Shown here one piece after another: positions 54,935 through 64,000 of a stretch of 64,000 bases of DNA. This DNA is from Marinomonas fungiae (GTDB lineage Bacteria > Pseudomonadota > Gammaproteobacteria > Pseudomonadales > Marinomonadaceae). The translations under genes and the position numbers were made by a program. The notes under the pieces are model-generated. The model searched no databases. It saw nothing but the letters and a program-made list of their open reading frames with translations, and was not told where the DNA came from. Within the stretch, counting starts at the first letter, position 1; each line of letters opens with the position of its first letter. The stretch spans positions 1-64,000 of the forward strand of contig NZ_LIQF01000001.1 of the NCBI RefSeq assembly GCF_001418205.1, in the 5' to 3' direction.

Positions 54935-55483
54935 ATGCATAATATCAACGAATTAAACTCTATTTTGAGCGAGGCAGATTGCCTAGTCTCTGAAGCGCAG
55001 CTTAATGAAGCGCTCGATAAAATGGCACAACAAATCATTGACGACTTAGCGGATAAACAGCCGATCGTTATCTGTGTCATGAATGGCGGCCTACTCCCAA
55101 CGGGAGCGCTGCTACAACGACTGCAATTCCCCCTTGAGCTGGATTACGTTCATGCCAGCCGCTACGGCATGAACACAAGCGGCAGCGATTTAAATTGGAC
55201 TCGCTACCCTCAAACAGATTTTAAGGATCGTGTCGTATTGATTGTCGACGACATTTTTGACCAAGGCCATACCGTCGAAGCCATTATCAAATGGTTTGAA
55301 GAAAACGGAGCGCGCAGTGTCTACTCTGCGACAGTGATCAATAAACTCCATGACCGTAAAGTTGAAATGCGCCCCGATTATATCGGCCTTGATATCGAAG
55401 ACCGCTTTCTGTTTGGTTACGGTATGGATTACCAAGGCTACTTCCGCAACCTGCAGGGCATCTACGCTGTTAAAGGCAAGTAG
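54935..55483 (+). CDS. hpt: Hypoxanthine-guanine phosphoribosyltransferase
   Basis: This 182-residue purine-salvage enzyme has the PRPP-binding motif VVLIVDDIFDQGHTVEAI at about residues 98-115 and the N-terminal loop VICVMNGGLLPTGALL. It belongs to the type found in Pseudomonas relatives. It follows yihY by 35 bp, and a strong hairpin follows it. Confidence 0.88.
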   Translation: MHNINELNSILSEADCLVSEAQLNEALDKMAQQIIDDLADKQPIVICVMNGGLLPTGALLQRLQFPLELDYVHASRYGMNTSGSDLNWTRYPQTDFKDRVVLIVDDIFDQGHTVEAIIKWFEENGARSVYSATVINKLHDRKVEMRPDYIGLDIEDRFLFGYGMDYQGYFRNLQGIYAVKGK

Positions 55484-55519
55484 TCAAAACGCTCACCTCT
55501 TCTCACTTACATGAACAAG

Positions 55520-55543
55520 AAAGGCGCCATCGGCGCCTTTTTA
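55520..55543. terminator. Bidirectional terminator between hpt and sthA
   Basis: AAAGGCGCC and GGCGCCTTT form a 9 bp perfect stem with a 3-base loop and T-runs on both sides. Confidence 0.88.
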
Positions 55544-55563
55544 ATCACTAAACTGAAGATAGC

Positions 55564-56958
55564 TTAGAAAACTCGGTTAAAACCATTTAATGCTGCAACA
55601 CGGTAGGCTTCCGCCATCGTCGGGTAGTTGAACGTCGTATTCAAGAAATACTTCAAGCTGTTCAATTCGCCAGGCTGCTTCATGATCGCCTGTCCGATGT
55701 GTACGATCTCTGACGCTTGGTCACCAAAACAGTGAATACCTAAGATCTCTAAGGTCTCACGATGGAACAGCAGCTTCAACATCCCCACCGCTTCACCGGT
55801 AATTTGCGCACGAGCCGTATTCTTAAAGAAAGCACGACCTACTTCGTACGGCACTTTCTCAGCCGTCAGCTCAGATTCCGTTTTACCGATAGATGAGATT
55901 TCAGGAATGGTGTAAATCCCCGTTGGTACTTCAGAAATAAAATGACCGCCTTCCAGTCCGAGCATATTTGCCGCAACAGAACGCCCTTGGTCATAAGCAG
56001 CACTTGCAAGGCTAGGCCAACCAATCACATCACCTGCAGCATAGACATTTTCTACTGCTGTTTGGTAAGTATCATTCACCGCTAACTGGCCACGAGAGTT
56101 AGTCTCCAGACCAATATTTTCAAGCCCCAATTTTTCCGTGTTACCGGAACGGCCATTACAGAACAACAACGCATCTGCGCGCAGTTTCTTACCAGATGCC
56201 ATCGTCACAGTTACGTCACGATCCGAGCCTTCAACTTTCTCGAATGTTTCATTATGGCGAATTAAAATGCCACCATCACGCAAGTGATAACTTAATGCAT
56301 CCGTAATTTCATCATCCAAGAAACTTAGCAGTTTCTTACCTGGGTTAATGAGCTCAACGCGAACACCTAAACCACAAAAGATCGACGCGTATTCACAACC
56401 AATTACACCCGCACCGTAAATAATCAAAGAGCGCGGTGTATGGCTAAGTGTCAAAATACTGTCCGAACAATAAATACGCGGATGTGTAAAATCGATGTTT
56501 GCTGGATGGTAAGGACGCGAACCTGTCGCAATTACCACCTTATCTGCCACCAATTCTTCAGGGCCTTTTTCGTAGGTATTTACTTCAATGGTATGGGCAT
56601 CTTTAAAACGGCCACGACCAAAGTACACATCAATACGGTTACGGGCGTAATACTCTGTACGCCCCAATACCTGCTGATCAATCACACGGTTAGCGCGATC
56701 CAACACCTTTGGAAACGAGAACCAACGTGGCTCACCGATATCACGGAACATGGGGTTAGTGTTGAATGCAATAATTTCTTTTACCGCGTGACGTAGCGCT
56801 TTCGAGGGAATGGTACCTAAATGGGTACAGCTACCACCAACCCGCGGACTAGCTTCGATGACTGCAACTCGTTTGCCTGCTTTGGCTGCATTCATCGCAG
56901 CCCCCTCCCCAGCAGGACCGGTACCAAGCACCACGACATCATAATGTCTAGTCGTCAT
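55564..56958 (-). CDS. sthA: Soluble pyridine nucleotide transhydrogenase
   Basis: This 464-residue FAD flavoprotein converts NADPH and NAD+ to NADP+ and NADH in the cytoplasm. The N-terminal FAD loop [20 protein letters not shown] and the second nucleotide loop [16 protein letters not shown] are visible. The active site reads [15 protein letters not shown]; the second redox Cys of disulfide reductases is replaced by Thr, as is usual in SthA. It starts 18 bp behind nqrM and may be in the same transcript. Confidence 0.95.
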   Translation of the reverse strand: MTTRHYDVVVLGTGPAGEGAAMNAAKAGKRVAVIEASPRVGGSCTHLGTIPSKALRHAVKEIIAFNTNPMFRDIGEPRWFSFPKVLDRANRVIDQQVLGRTEYYARNRIDVYFGRGRFKDAHTIEVNTYEKGPEELVADKVVIATGSRPYHPANIDFTHPRIYCSDSILTLSHTPRSLIIYGAGVIGCEYASIFCGLGVRVELINPGKKLLSFLDDEITDALSYHLRDGGILIRHNETFEKVEGSDRDVTVTMASGKKLRADALLFCNGRSGNTEKLGLENIGLETNSRGQLAVNDTYQTAVENVYAAGDVIGWPSLASAAYDQGRSVAANMLGLEGGHFISEVPTGIYTIPEISSIGKTESELTAEKVPYEVGRAFFKNTARAQITGEAVGMLKLLFHRETLEILGIHCFGDQASEIVHIGQAIMKQPGELNSLKYFLNTTFNYPTMAEAYRVAALNGFNRVF

Positions 56959-56976
56959 AAGATTCTATTACCTCAT

Positions 56977-57213
56977 TTATTTTGTAGCGTCATAAAACTG
57001 TTCGTCTGAGACTTTAGCAGCACGTGCTTTTTTTGTTTCCTTTTCGCACTTTCCTTTGTCGCCGCCACAAATATCACAAGCAACTTCCATACCTAGGGCA
57101 CTCATACCACCACAAGATCCAGAAATCGGCTTACGCCCCATTAGAACACCTACAGCCATGGCAACTACCACAGCGATCATTAATACAAAAGCTAAAACAA
57201 TCGTTGACATCAT
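56977..57213 (-). CDS. nqrM: Na+-NQR maturation protein NqrM
   Basis: This 78-residue protein has one N-terminal membrane segment (about 5-24) and a Cys-rich domain (SGSCGGMSALGMEVACDICG, then GKCEK) with the four Cys of the DUF539/NqrM family. NqrM is needed for assembly of the NqrD/NqrE iron site. It lies 15 bp behind apbE. Confidence 0.93.
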   Translation of the reverse strand: MMSTIVLAFVLMIAVVVAMAVGVLMGRKPISGSCGGMSALGMEVACDICGGDKGKCEKETKKARAAKVSDEQFYDATK

Positions 57214-57228
57214 TCACCTCTCAGCAGC

Positions 57229-58245
57229 TTAGTTTGATAAATAAGGTTTGAAGGCGTCGGAGTACTGCTCCGCAAAACCCAAGTCCTCTTTCACCAGCAT
57301 GTACGCTGCAATATCGTTCTCTTGTGCAAATTTAAGACCCGCTTCAGGGCCCAGTACGGTAATAGCGGTCGCCAGACCATCTGCACGAGTGGTATTGGAA
57401 TCAATAACCGTCACAGATACCAACCGATGAGTAATAGGTTTGCCTGTGATAGGGTCAATGGTATGAGAGTAACGCACACCATTTTCCTCAAAATAATTAC
57501 GGTAATCACCGGATGTAGCAATGGCGACATCATTCGCTTGAATCACACGCTCGGCCACATTGTGCCCACCCGCTGGACTCTCAATCCCAACTACCCAATT
57601 GCTACCATCCAATTTACGTCCTGATGCAGATATTTCGCCGCCCACTTCTACAAGATAGTTATTAATACCAGCTTGCTTCAAGGCGCGCGCCACTTGATCA
57701 ACACCATAACCTTTGGCAATAGATGATAAATCCACATACACATCACGGGATTTAGTCAGCTCATTACCGTCCAGTTTTACGTAATGGTATCCCACCAGCT
57801 CTTTGGCTACTGCGATATCAGCATCTGATGGCACATGGTCGTTGTGCTTACCTGGGCCAAAGCCCCATAAATTAACCAGTGGTCCTACCGTGACATCGTA
57901 TTTACCACTTGTTAGTTCACTGATTTTCAGCGCCTCACCTACTACATACACCATATCGTCTGACACAGTGACACTGGTACCGGCAGGCTGCTTATTGAAT
58001 TCTGATAGTTCTGAAGTTGAATCGTAGGTCGACATTAACTTATTAACCCGCAGCAACACATTGTCAACTTCAGATTTTAGCTGCTCAAGCTTTGGCGCAT
58101 CCGCCGTTGTGGTGTACTTAACAGTATAAGTCGTGCCCATCGTCGGGCCAGAAAAGCTGACTAGTTCAGGAGAAAATGAAACTGCTTTATATAGGATAGT
58201 GACCAAAACAATCGCCACTAAAGCCAGCAATAATTTGTTTTTCAT
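57229..58245 (-). CDS. apbE: FAD:protein FMN transferase
   Basis: This 338-residue flavin transferase attaches FMN to threonines of NqrB and NqrC. An N-terminal membrane or signal segment is seen, without a lipobox Cys at the expected position. The body follows with FSGPTMGTTYTVKY, DLSSIAKGYGVDQVARAL and the catalytic-metal region TSGDYRNYFEENGVRYSHTI. An attenuator-like hairpin separates it from nqrF. Confidence 0.95.
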   Translation of the reverse strand: MKNKLLLALVAIVLVTILYKAVSFSPELVSFSGPTMGTTYTVKYTTTADAPKLEQLKSEVDNVLLRVNKLMSTYDSTSELSEFNKQPAGTSVTVSDDMVYVVGEALKISELTSGKYDVTVGPLVNLWGFGPGKHNDHVPSDADIAVAKELVGYHYVKLDGNELTKSRDVYVDLSSIAKGYGVDQVARALKQAGINNYLVEVGGEISASGRKLDGSNWVVGIESPAGGHNVAERVIQANDVAIATSGDYRNYFEENGVRYSHTIDPITGKPITHRLVSVTVIDSNTTRADGLATAITVLGPEAGLKFAQENDIAAYMLVKEDLGFAEQYSDAFKPYLSN

Positions 58246-58264
58246 AGGTACCCAACAGATTTTT

Positions 58265-58303
58265 AAGGAAAGAAAAACAAAGACCCACCGAGCAGGTGGG
58301 TCT
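58265..58303 (-). terminator. Hairpin between nqrF and apbE
   Basis: On the minus strand AGACCCACC and GGTGGGTCT (58281-58303) form a 9 bp stem, followed by TTTGTTTTTCTTT. It probably reduces transcription of apbE-nqrM relative to nqrA-F. Confidence 0.75.
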
Positions 58304-58318
58304 GTGTTTCATTCAGTG

Positions 58319-59545
58319 CTAGCCACCAAAGTCGTCAAGAAGAATATTCTCTTTCTCAACGCCTAAGTCTTCTAGCATTTTGATGACAGACGCGTTCATC
58401 ATCGGAGGTCCACACATGTAGAACTCACAATCTTCTGGCGCTGGGTGATCTTTCAAGTAGTTTTCATACAGCACGTTGTGAATGAACCCTGTCTTACCAT
58501 CCCAGTTATCTTCTGGCTGCGGATCAGACAATGCAAGATGCCACTCGAAGTTGTCATTCTCAGCTTGAAGTTGATCGTACTCTTCTGTGTAGAAAGCTTC
58601 GCGCAAACTACGAGCGCCGTACCAGAAAGACATCTTGCGCTTAGAGTGCAAACGTTTTAGCTGGTCGAAAATGTGCGAGCGCATTGGTGCCATACCCGCA
58701 CCACCACCGATGAACACCATCTCAGCATCGGTATCTTTAGCGAAGAATTCACCAAATGGACCGTATACTTTGATCTTATCGCCTGGCTTCAAGCTAAATA
58801 CGTAAGAAGACATTTGACCTGGCGGCACATCATCTTTACCCGGTGGCGGAGAAGCGATACGGATATTGAATTTTACAACACCCTTCTCTTCTGGGTAGTT
58901 TGCCATTGAGTAAGCACGAATAATCGGCTCATCAACTTTAGAAACGAATTTCCAAAGATTAAAGTGATCCCAGTCGCCACGGTATTCAGGTTGAATATCA
59001 AAATCTTTGTAGTGAACAGTGTGTGCTGGCGCTTCAAGCTGAACATAACCACCGGCACGGAAGTTCACATGTTCACCTTCAGGCAGACGCAAAGTTAGTT
59101 CTTTAATGAAGGTCGCAACGTTAGGGTTAGATTCAACCGTACATTCCCAAGCCTTAACACCAAATACTTCTTCCGGCACTTCAACATCCATGTCTTGCTT
59201 CACAGCAACCTGACATGAAAGACGGTAACCTTCTTTTTCTTCACGACGCGTAAAGTGCGATTGCTCAGTCGATAACATAGAGCCGCCACCAGACATCACT
59301 TTACACTTACACTGTGCACAGGTACCGCCGCCACCACACGCAGATGATAGGAAGATACCGCTGTTTGCTAGGGTTTGCAGAAGCTTGCCACCCGCTGGTG
59401 CCGTCACTTCCTTTTCCCCATTAATACGGATTGTTACGTCACCACTACTTACTAGGCGGGCGCGAGCGAACAAAATGATCGCTACCAACGCCAACACAAT
59501 AGCGGTAAACATCACAACACCTAGAATAATTGTATCTAAGTCCAT
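58319..59545 (-). CDS. nqrF: Na+-NQR subunit F
   Basis: This 408-residue electron-entry subunit takes electrons from NADH through FAD and a 2Fe-2S centre. One N-terminal membrane helix (about 5-26) is followed by a ferredoxin domain with Cys in [16 protein letters not shown] and YRLSCQ. The FAD motif [11 protein letters not shown] comes next, then the NADH region [19 protein letters not shown] and [14 protein letters not shown]. Complete and full length. Confidence 0.97.
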   Translation of the reverse strand: MDLDTIILGVVMFTAIVLALVAIILFARARLVSSGDVTIRINGEKEVTAPAGGKLLQTLANSGIFLSSACGGGGTCAQCKCKVMSGGGSMLSTEQSHFTRREEKEGYRLSCQVAVKQDMDVEVPEEVFGVKAWECTVESNPNVATFIKELTLRLPEGEHVNFRAGGYVQLEAPAHTVHYKDFDIQPEYRGDWDHFNLWKFVSKVDEPIIRAYSMANYPEEKGVVKFNIRIASPPPGKDDVPPGQMSSYVFSLKPGDKIKVYGPFGEFFAKDTDAEMVFIGGGAGMAPMRSHIFDQLKRLHSKRKMSFWYGARSLREAFYTEEYDQLQAENDNFEWHLALSDPQPEDNWDGKTGFIHNVLYENYLKDHPAPEDCEFYMCGPPMMNASVIKMLEDLGVEKENILLDDFGG

Positions 59546-59587
59546 GCTAGTTTAACCTTTTTTCTTGGTTGTCTAACTGTGCAGCGA

Positions 59588-60196
59588 TTAAAGCTGCACA
59601 CCAGAAAATGACATGAAGCCCAAGCTCATCAAACCAACGGTGATGAACGTAATACCTAGACCGCGAAGGCCAGCAGGTACGTCTGAGTACTTTAGCTTCT
59701 CACGGATACCTGCAAGGGCTGCAATCGCAAGCGCCCAACCGATACCAGCACCAACACCGTAAACCAAACTTTCAGAGAAGTTGTAATCACGTTCAACCAT
59801 GAACAGTGACGCACCCATGATGGCACAGTTTACAGTGATCAGTGGCAAGAACACGCCCAGAGCGTTGTATAGCGCTGGCATGTACTTATCTAAGATCATT
59901 TCCAAAATTTGTACGATCGCTGCAATAACACCGATGTAGCTCAACAGACCCAAGAAACTAAGGTCAACATTTGGCAGACCTGCCCAATCCAAAGCACCTT
60001 CTTTTAGAAGGTTCTGGTACAGCAGGTTGTTCACAGGAACCGTTACCGCCAATACGATAACTACAGCAATACCTAGACCAATGGCAGTTTCCACTTTCTT
60101 AGACAACGCTAGGAAAGTACACATACCAAGGAAGAAGGCCAATGCCATGTTTTCGACGAAAACTGCCTTAATAAAAAGACTAATTAGGTGTTCCAT
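59588..60196 (-). CDS. nqrE: Na+-NQR subunit E
   Basis: This 202-residue membrane subunit has six helices and forms the iron centre pair with NqrD. The half-site sequence [12 protein letters not shown] is followed by the repeat-related [12 protein letters not shown], each with a conserved Cys. Start and nqrD stop are adjacent. Confidence 0.97.
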   Translation of the reverse strand: MEHLISLFIKAVFVENMALAFFLGMCTFLALSKKVETAIGLGIAVVIVLAVTVPVNNLLYQNLLKEGALDWAGLPNVDLSFLGLLSYIGVIAAIVQILEMILDKYMPALYNALGVFLPLITVNCAIMGASLFMVERDYNFSESLVYGVGAGIGWALAIAALAGIREKLKYSDVPAGLRGLGITFITVGLMSLGFMSFSGVQL

Positions 60197-60859
60197 TTAT
60201 AGGGCCTCCTGCGAACGAGAGTTTTTAGCAATCTTGAACTCTGGTTCTTCAACTTGCTCTTTCTTGTAAGAACGTAGTCCCCAGATAACGAGACCGATTA
60301 CGAAGAAAGCACTTGGCGGAAGAAGCATCAAACCGTTTGGCTGGTACCAACCACCGTTTTGAACTGTCTCGAATACAGGAACACCAAATAGTTTACCCGC
60401 ACCTAGAAGCTCACGGAAGAAACCTACAACCATCAACATTGCGCTGTAGCCAAGACCGTTACCGATACCGTCAAGGAAGCTCATTGCTGGGCCATTTTTC
60501 ATGGCGTAGGCTTCAGCACGACCCATTACGATACAGTTGGTGATGATCAAACCAACGAATACCGATAGCTGCTTACTGATTTCATAAGCAAATGCTTTCA
60601 ACACTTGGTCTACCACAATTACCAACGAAGCAATGATGATCATCTGAACGATGATACGAATGCTATTTGGAATGTGTGAACGGATCACTGCGATAAACAA
60701 GTTTGAAAACGCCGTTACAAGCGTTAGGGCAATCGACATTACCAAACTTACGCTTAAGCTACTTGTTACCGCTAACGCAGAACAGATACCAAGGATCTGT
60801 AATGCAATTGGGTTGTTCGCGAGAATCGGTCCAAAGAGGACTTTTTTCACTTCAGACAT
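60197..60859 (-). CDS. nqrD: Na+-NQR subunit D
   Basis: This 220-residue membrane subunit is paralogous to NqrE. The conserved Cys regions are [14 protein letters not shown] and [20 protein letters not shown]. It begins 2 bp after nqrC. Confidence 0.97.
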   Translation of the reverse strand: MSEVKKVLFGPILANNPIALQILGICSALAVTSSLSVSLVMSIALTLVTAFSNLFIAVIRSHIPNSIRIIVQMIIIASLVIVVDQVLKAFAYEISKQLSVFVGLIITNCIVMGRAEAYAMKNGPAMSFLDGIGNGLGYSAMLMVVGFFRELLGAGKLFGVPVFETVQNGGWYQPNGLMLLPPSAFFVIGLVIWGLRSYKKEQVEEPEFKIAKNSRSQEAL

Positions 60860-60861
60860 GC

Positions 60862-61659
60862 TTACACTCCTTCACTACGCAGCTTGGCAAGGAAAGGACC
60901 GAAGCCATCTTCACCCAACCAGTAATGAACCAAGTTCGTTACACCGCGGCTTGTCAAAGTCGCACCAGAAAGACCATCTACTTTATGAGACGCTTGCGGA
61001 TCGTTGGCATCAACAGACCCTTTAACTAGACCAAGAACGGCCTCGCCTTGCTCATTGTAAACTTCTTTACCTTCCCAAAGCGCCTTCCAAGCTGGGTTGT
61101 CAACTTCACCACCTAGCCCAGGAGTCTCAGCTTGCTGGTAGAAACCAAAGCCAACCACTGTCGAGAAATCACCTTCAAGTGCCATAAAGCCGTACATAGT
61201 TGACCATAGGCCGTAACCGTGAACCGGCAGGATAATACGTGCTTTAGCATTGTCGTCTTTCACAACGTAAACTGTTGCAAAATTTGCACGACGCTTAATG
61301 CTCGCAGGATCTTTATCACCGCTTAACGCGACAGAAAGAGCAGGATCTTTAGACGCAGCCTGTTGGTTGTAAGAGTCAACCGATACGCCCGCTGCCGCAA
61401 GCTCCTCATCTGTTGCAAAACGACCTTCGGACACATTCACTAGACGCTTCTCAACGTTTGCGAATACCGCATCCACATTTTCGCCTGGCTGAAGCATCTG
61501 CGCAGCAGCTAGAATGTTACGCTTACGGTCAAGGTCTTTGTTCGCTTGCTGAATTGGCTTAAGACCAACTGCTGCACCAGCAACAAAGATGGAACACACC
61601 AAACACAGTGCTACGGCAACAATGATGGTTTTTTTGATGCTATCGTTACTGCTAGCCAT
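60862..61659 (-). CDS. nqrC: Na+-NQR subunit C
   Basis: This 265-residue subunit has one N-terminal helix and a periplasmic domain that carries covalent FMN. The attachment Thr is in [11 protein letters not shown]. It overlaps nqrB by 8 bp. The nearby ApbE would attach the flavin. Confidence 0.97.
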   Translation of the reverse strand: MASSNDSIKKTIIVAVALCLVCSIFVAGAAVGLKPIQQANKDLDRKRNILAAAQMLQPGENVDAVFANVEKRLVNVSEGRFATDEELAAAGVSVDSYNQQAASKDPALSVALSGDKDPASIKRRANFATVYVVKDDNAKARIILPVHGYGLWSTMYGFMALEGDFSTVVGFGFYQQAETPGLGGEVDNPAWKALWEGKEVYNEQGEAVLGLVKGSVDANDPQASHKVDGLSGATLTSRGVTNLVHYWLGEDGFGPFLAKLRSEGV

Positions 61660-62848
61660 TGCGAGCGATCCTCCGTTTGATGTTTGCTTGCACTACGAAG
61701 TGGTCGATAAACGGCGCAAACAAGTTAGCAAACAAGATTGCCAACATCATACCTTCTGGGTAAGCAGGGTTAACGACACGAATCAACACTACCATTACAC
61801 CGATTAGTGCACCGTAGAACAACTTACCGCGGTTAGTCATAGACGCTGAAACTGGATCAGTCGCCATGTACATCATACCGAAGGCAAAACCACCAATAAC
61901 TAGGTGCCAGTACCAAGTTGTTGCAAACATTGGGTTGGTATCAGAACCGATGGCATTAAATAACAATGATGTTGCCACCATGCCTACCATGACACCCGCC
62001 ACGATACGCCAAGAAGCGATCTTCATGACCAACAGCACACCACCGCCAATCAAGATCGCAAGGGTAGATGTCTCACCCATAGAACCTTGAATAAAGCCGA
62101 AGAACGCATCAGACCAAGAAACAGAAAGTGCCTCTATGCCACCTGCAGCCATTTGGCTCAATGCAGTCGCACCCGAGAAACCATCTACCGCTGTCCATAC
62201 TGCATCACCAGACATCGAAGCAGGGTACGCAAAGAATAGGAACGCACGACCAGCAAGTGCTGGGTTAAGGAAGTTCTTACCCGTACCACCAAATACTTCT
62301 TTACCTAGAACCACACCGAAAGTGATACCTAGAGCAACTTGCCACAATGGGATCGTAGCCGGAAGCGTTAGCGCGAATAGGATAGAGGTCACGAAGAAAC
62401 CTTCGTTGACTTCGTGTTTACGTACTGCAGCGAACAAAACTTCCCAGAAACCACCGACAACAAATGTCGTTAAGTAAACTGGCAAGAAGTACATTGCGCC
62501 GTAAATCATGTTATCCCACACACTGTCTACGTTGTACGCAGTCAATGCACCGATAACACCTTGACGCCAAGTATCGGCAGGAACCGCACCCATTGCATCC
62601 AAAGCAGTATTCGCTTGGAAACCAATGTTGTACATACCGAAGAACATGGCAGGGAATGTACACATCCAAACAAGGATCATGACACGCTTCATATCTACCG
62701 CATCACGAACATGAGAACCGCCTTTCGTGACACTACTAGGACGGTAGAAAATAGTGTCTACCGCTTCGTAAAGCGCGTACCACTTTTCATATTTGCCGCC
62801 TGAATGAAATTCAGGCTCCATTTTATCTAGAATATTTCTAAGACCCAT
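61652..62848 (-). CDS. nqrB: Na+-NQR subunit B
   Basis: This 398-residue main membrane subunit has about ten helices and carries the sodium pathway and covalent FMN. The attachment Thr is in [10 protein letters not shown]. Other conserved parts are [20 protein letters not shown] and [14 protein letters not shown]. It lies 3 bp behind nqrA. Confidence 0.97.
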   Translation of the reverse strand: MGLRNILDKMEPEFHSGGKYEKWYALYEAVDTIFYRPSSVTKGGSHVRDAVDMKRVMILVWMCTFPAMFFGMYNIGFQANTALDAMGAVPADTWRQGVIGALTAYNVDSVWDNMIYGAMYFLPVYLTTFVVGGFWEVLFAAVRKHEVNEGFFVTSILFALTLPATIPLWQVALGITFGVVLGKEVFGGTGKNFLNPALAGRAFLFFAYPASMSGDAVWTAVDGFSGATALSQMAAGGIEALSVSWSDAFFGFIQGSMGETSTLAILIGGGVLLVMKIASWRIVAGVMVGMVATSLLFNAIGSDTNPMFATTWYWHLVIGGFAFGMMYMATDPVSASMTNRGKLFYGALIGVMVVLIRVVNPAYPEGMMLAILFANLFAPFIDHFVVQANIKRRIARNG

Positions 62849-62851
62849 GGA

Positions 62852-64000
62852 TTAACCCTCTTTCTCAATCGTTGTGAGACAGTCACGCAGAATTGGGCCG
62901 TATTCAAACTTACCAGAACAAGCGTATGTCATTAACGCCAGATCTTCTTCATCAAGTTCAAGACAGCCTAGTTTCTGAGCCTGCTCAGTGTCGCCTACTA
63001 CCAAAGCGCGCAATAATTGAGTTGGAAGAATATCCAACGGCATCAAACGCTCGAAGTTGCCCAAAGGCAGCATAGTACGATCACTACCGTTAGTCGTAGT
63101 TGTCATGTTGAACAAAGACTTACCCGTTAGTTTAGAGATAAACACGTTCAATACGGAGTGTTTCTCAAAACCAGCACGCAAATAGTGCATCATCTGACGC
63201 TCACGACCTTCAGCAAGTACAACGACTTGAGAGTGGTAACGACCTAGGAAAGCGTATGGACCAGTCGCTTTACGACCAGACAACACGGAGCCAGAGATAA
63301 TACGGTTATCACCTTCTAGCAGTTCACCGGAAACCAATTGATTTAGGTCCGCACCAACAACTGTACGTAGCAAACGCGGTTTAGAGACCTGTGGACCACC
63401 AAGGGCGATAACACGAGTCATATCCAATTGACCGTTTACGAACAGTTCACCAATGGCAACAACGTCTTGGTAATCAACAGACCAAACCGTTTTCTTGTCG
63501 CTAACTGGATCTAGGAAATGAATATGCGTGCCAGCCAAACCTGCAGGGTGCTTACCAGAAAACTCTTCAACCACAACATCAGAAGTTGTCGGGATTTTGC
63601 TTTCAGGGGCTTTACACAGGAACACTTTACCTTCTGTCAAACGTGTTAGAACAGTCAAACCGTCAGCAAAGGCTTCCGCTTTATCTGCTAGCACCACAGC
63701 AGGATCTGCTGCTAGAGGGTTAGTATCGATGGCTGTAACGAAGATTGAGTGAGGAACTGAATCAACTGCAGGAACTTTAGAGAAAGGACGAGTACGAAAC
63801 GCAGTCCATAAACCAGACTCAACAAGACTTTCAACCGCCTTGCTTCGCTCTAGAGACTTAAGCTCAGAACCCGAGTACTTTGGAAATTCAACGGCATCAT
63901 TACCTTCAACTTTAATGACGACCGACTGTAGCATACGTCGTTCACCGCGATTAATCGCAGCGATAGTACCTGAGGCTGGGGCGGTATACTTTACTCCTTC
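62852..64000 (-). CDS. nqrA: Na+-NQR subunit A (partial)
   Basis: The frame is open to the right edge, giving 382 residues of a protein normally about 447 long, so some 60 N-terminal residues are missing. The first visible residues are the lipoyl-like turn [20 protein letters not shown]. Later conserved parts include [16 protein letters not shown] and [20 protein letters not shown]. The internal Met at 63934 is not the start. It is the first gene of nqrABCDEF; the promoter lies outside the window. Confidence 0.95.
   Translation of the reverse strand, partial: EGVKYTAPASGTIAAINRGERRMLQSVVIKVEGNDAVEFPKYSGSELKSLERSKAVESLVESGLWTAFRTRPFSKVPAVDSVPHSIFVTAIDTNPLAADPAVVLADKAEAFADGLTVLTRLTEGKVFLCKAPESKIPTTSDVVVEEFSGKHPAGLAGTHIHFLDPVSDKKTVWSVDYQDVVAIGELFVNGQLDMTRVIALGGPQVSKPRLLRTVVGADLNQLVSGELLEGDNRIISGSVLSGRKATGPYAFLGRYHSQVVVLAEGRERQMMHYLRAGFEKHSVLNVFISKLTGKSLFNMTTTTNGSDRTMLPLGNFERLMPLDILPTQLLRALVVGDTEQAQKLGCLELDEEDLALMTYACSGKFEYGPILRDCLTTIEKEG

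Overview
The window reads as a chromosomal segment of a marine gammaproteobacterium, most likely Oceanospirillales and Marinomonas-like. This is inferred from protein resemblance and gene content: a sodium-pumping NADH:quinone reductase operon, rmf, the order tig-clpP-clpX-lon-hupB-ppiD, and glucosylglycerate solute genes. Base composition and coding density look even. No insertion sequence, phage, integron or CRISPR array was seen. About 50 real genes, two tRNAs and many hairpin terminators are supported.

Left part (1-13.7 kb): the N-terminus of a giant LapA-type adhesin runs off the left edge and carries a di-alanine LapG-type site. It is followed by a SulP anion transporter with a tandem universal stress protein. 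Next is a divergent pair consisting of a GNAT/C39-peptidase fusion and a RimK-type ATP-grasp ligase. A carboxylate module comes next: tctC-tctB-tctA, then an OmpR-type regulator, a TctE-like kinase and a periplasmic binding protein that overlaps the kinase gene. A class V aminotransferase closes this part.

Middle (13.7-37 kb): a 700 bp intergenic region holds a sigma-54-like promoter and an NtrC-like site. It precedes a three-gene operon for glucosylglycerate synthesis and phosphorolysis. The remainder is mostly housekeeping or accessory single genes: ABC and MFS exporters, a HopJ-family protein, a HAD phosphatase, a TyrR-like regulator with a degenerate ATPase, a LysR regulator, carbonic anhydrase, RlmA, a GGDEF/EAL protein, DUF1853, YqcC, DUF3549, PurU, RlmKL, RMF, PyrD and DUF2835.

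Right part (37-64 kb): a tightly overlapping MoxR-DUF58-DUF4381-BatA-BatB-BatD operon is followed by a Dyp-type peroxidase. Then comes the protein quality-control block (ppiD, tRNA-Asp, hupB, lon, clpX, clpP, tig) and tRNA-Arg. The gap after tRNA-Arg contains a promoter and terminator pair that looks like an unannotated small RNA of about 120 nt. After yihY and a purine phosphoribosyltransferase gene, the window ends with sthA, nqrM, apbE and nqrF-E-D-C-B-A. In that block the Na+-NQR subunits, the flavin-attaching ApbE and the assembly factor NqrM lie together.

The strongest leads for follow-up are the sigma-54/NtrC-like control region of the glucosylglycerate operon, the small RNA candidate at about 53.8 kb, the RimK/GNAT-C39 pair, and the tct transporter with its overlapping sensor genes and a tandem 11-mer operator.
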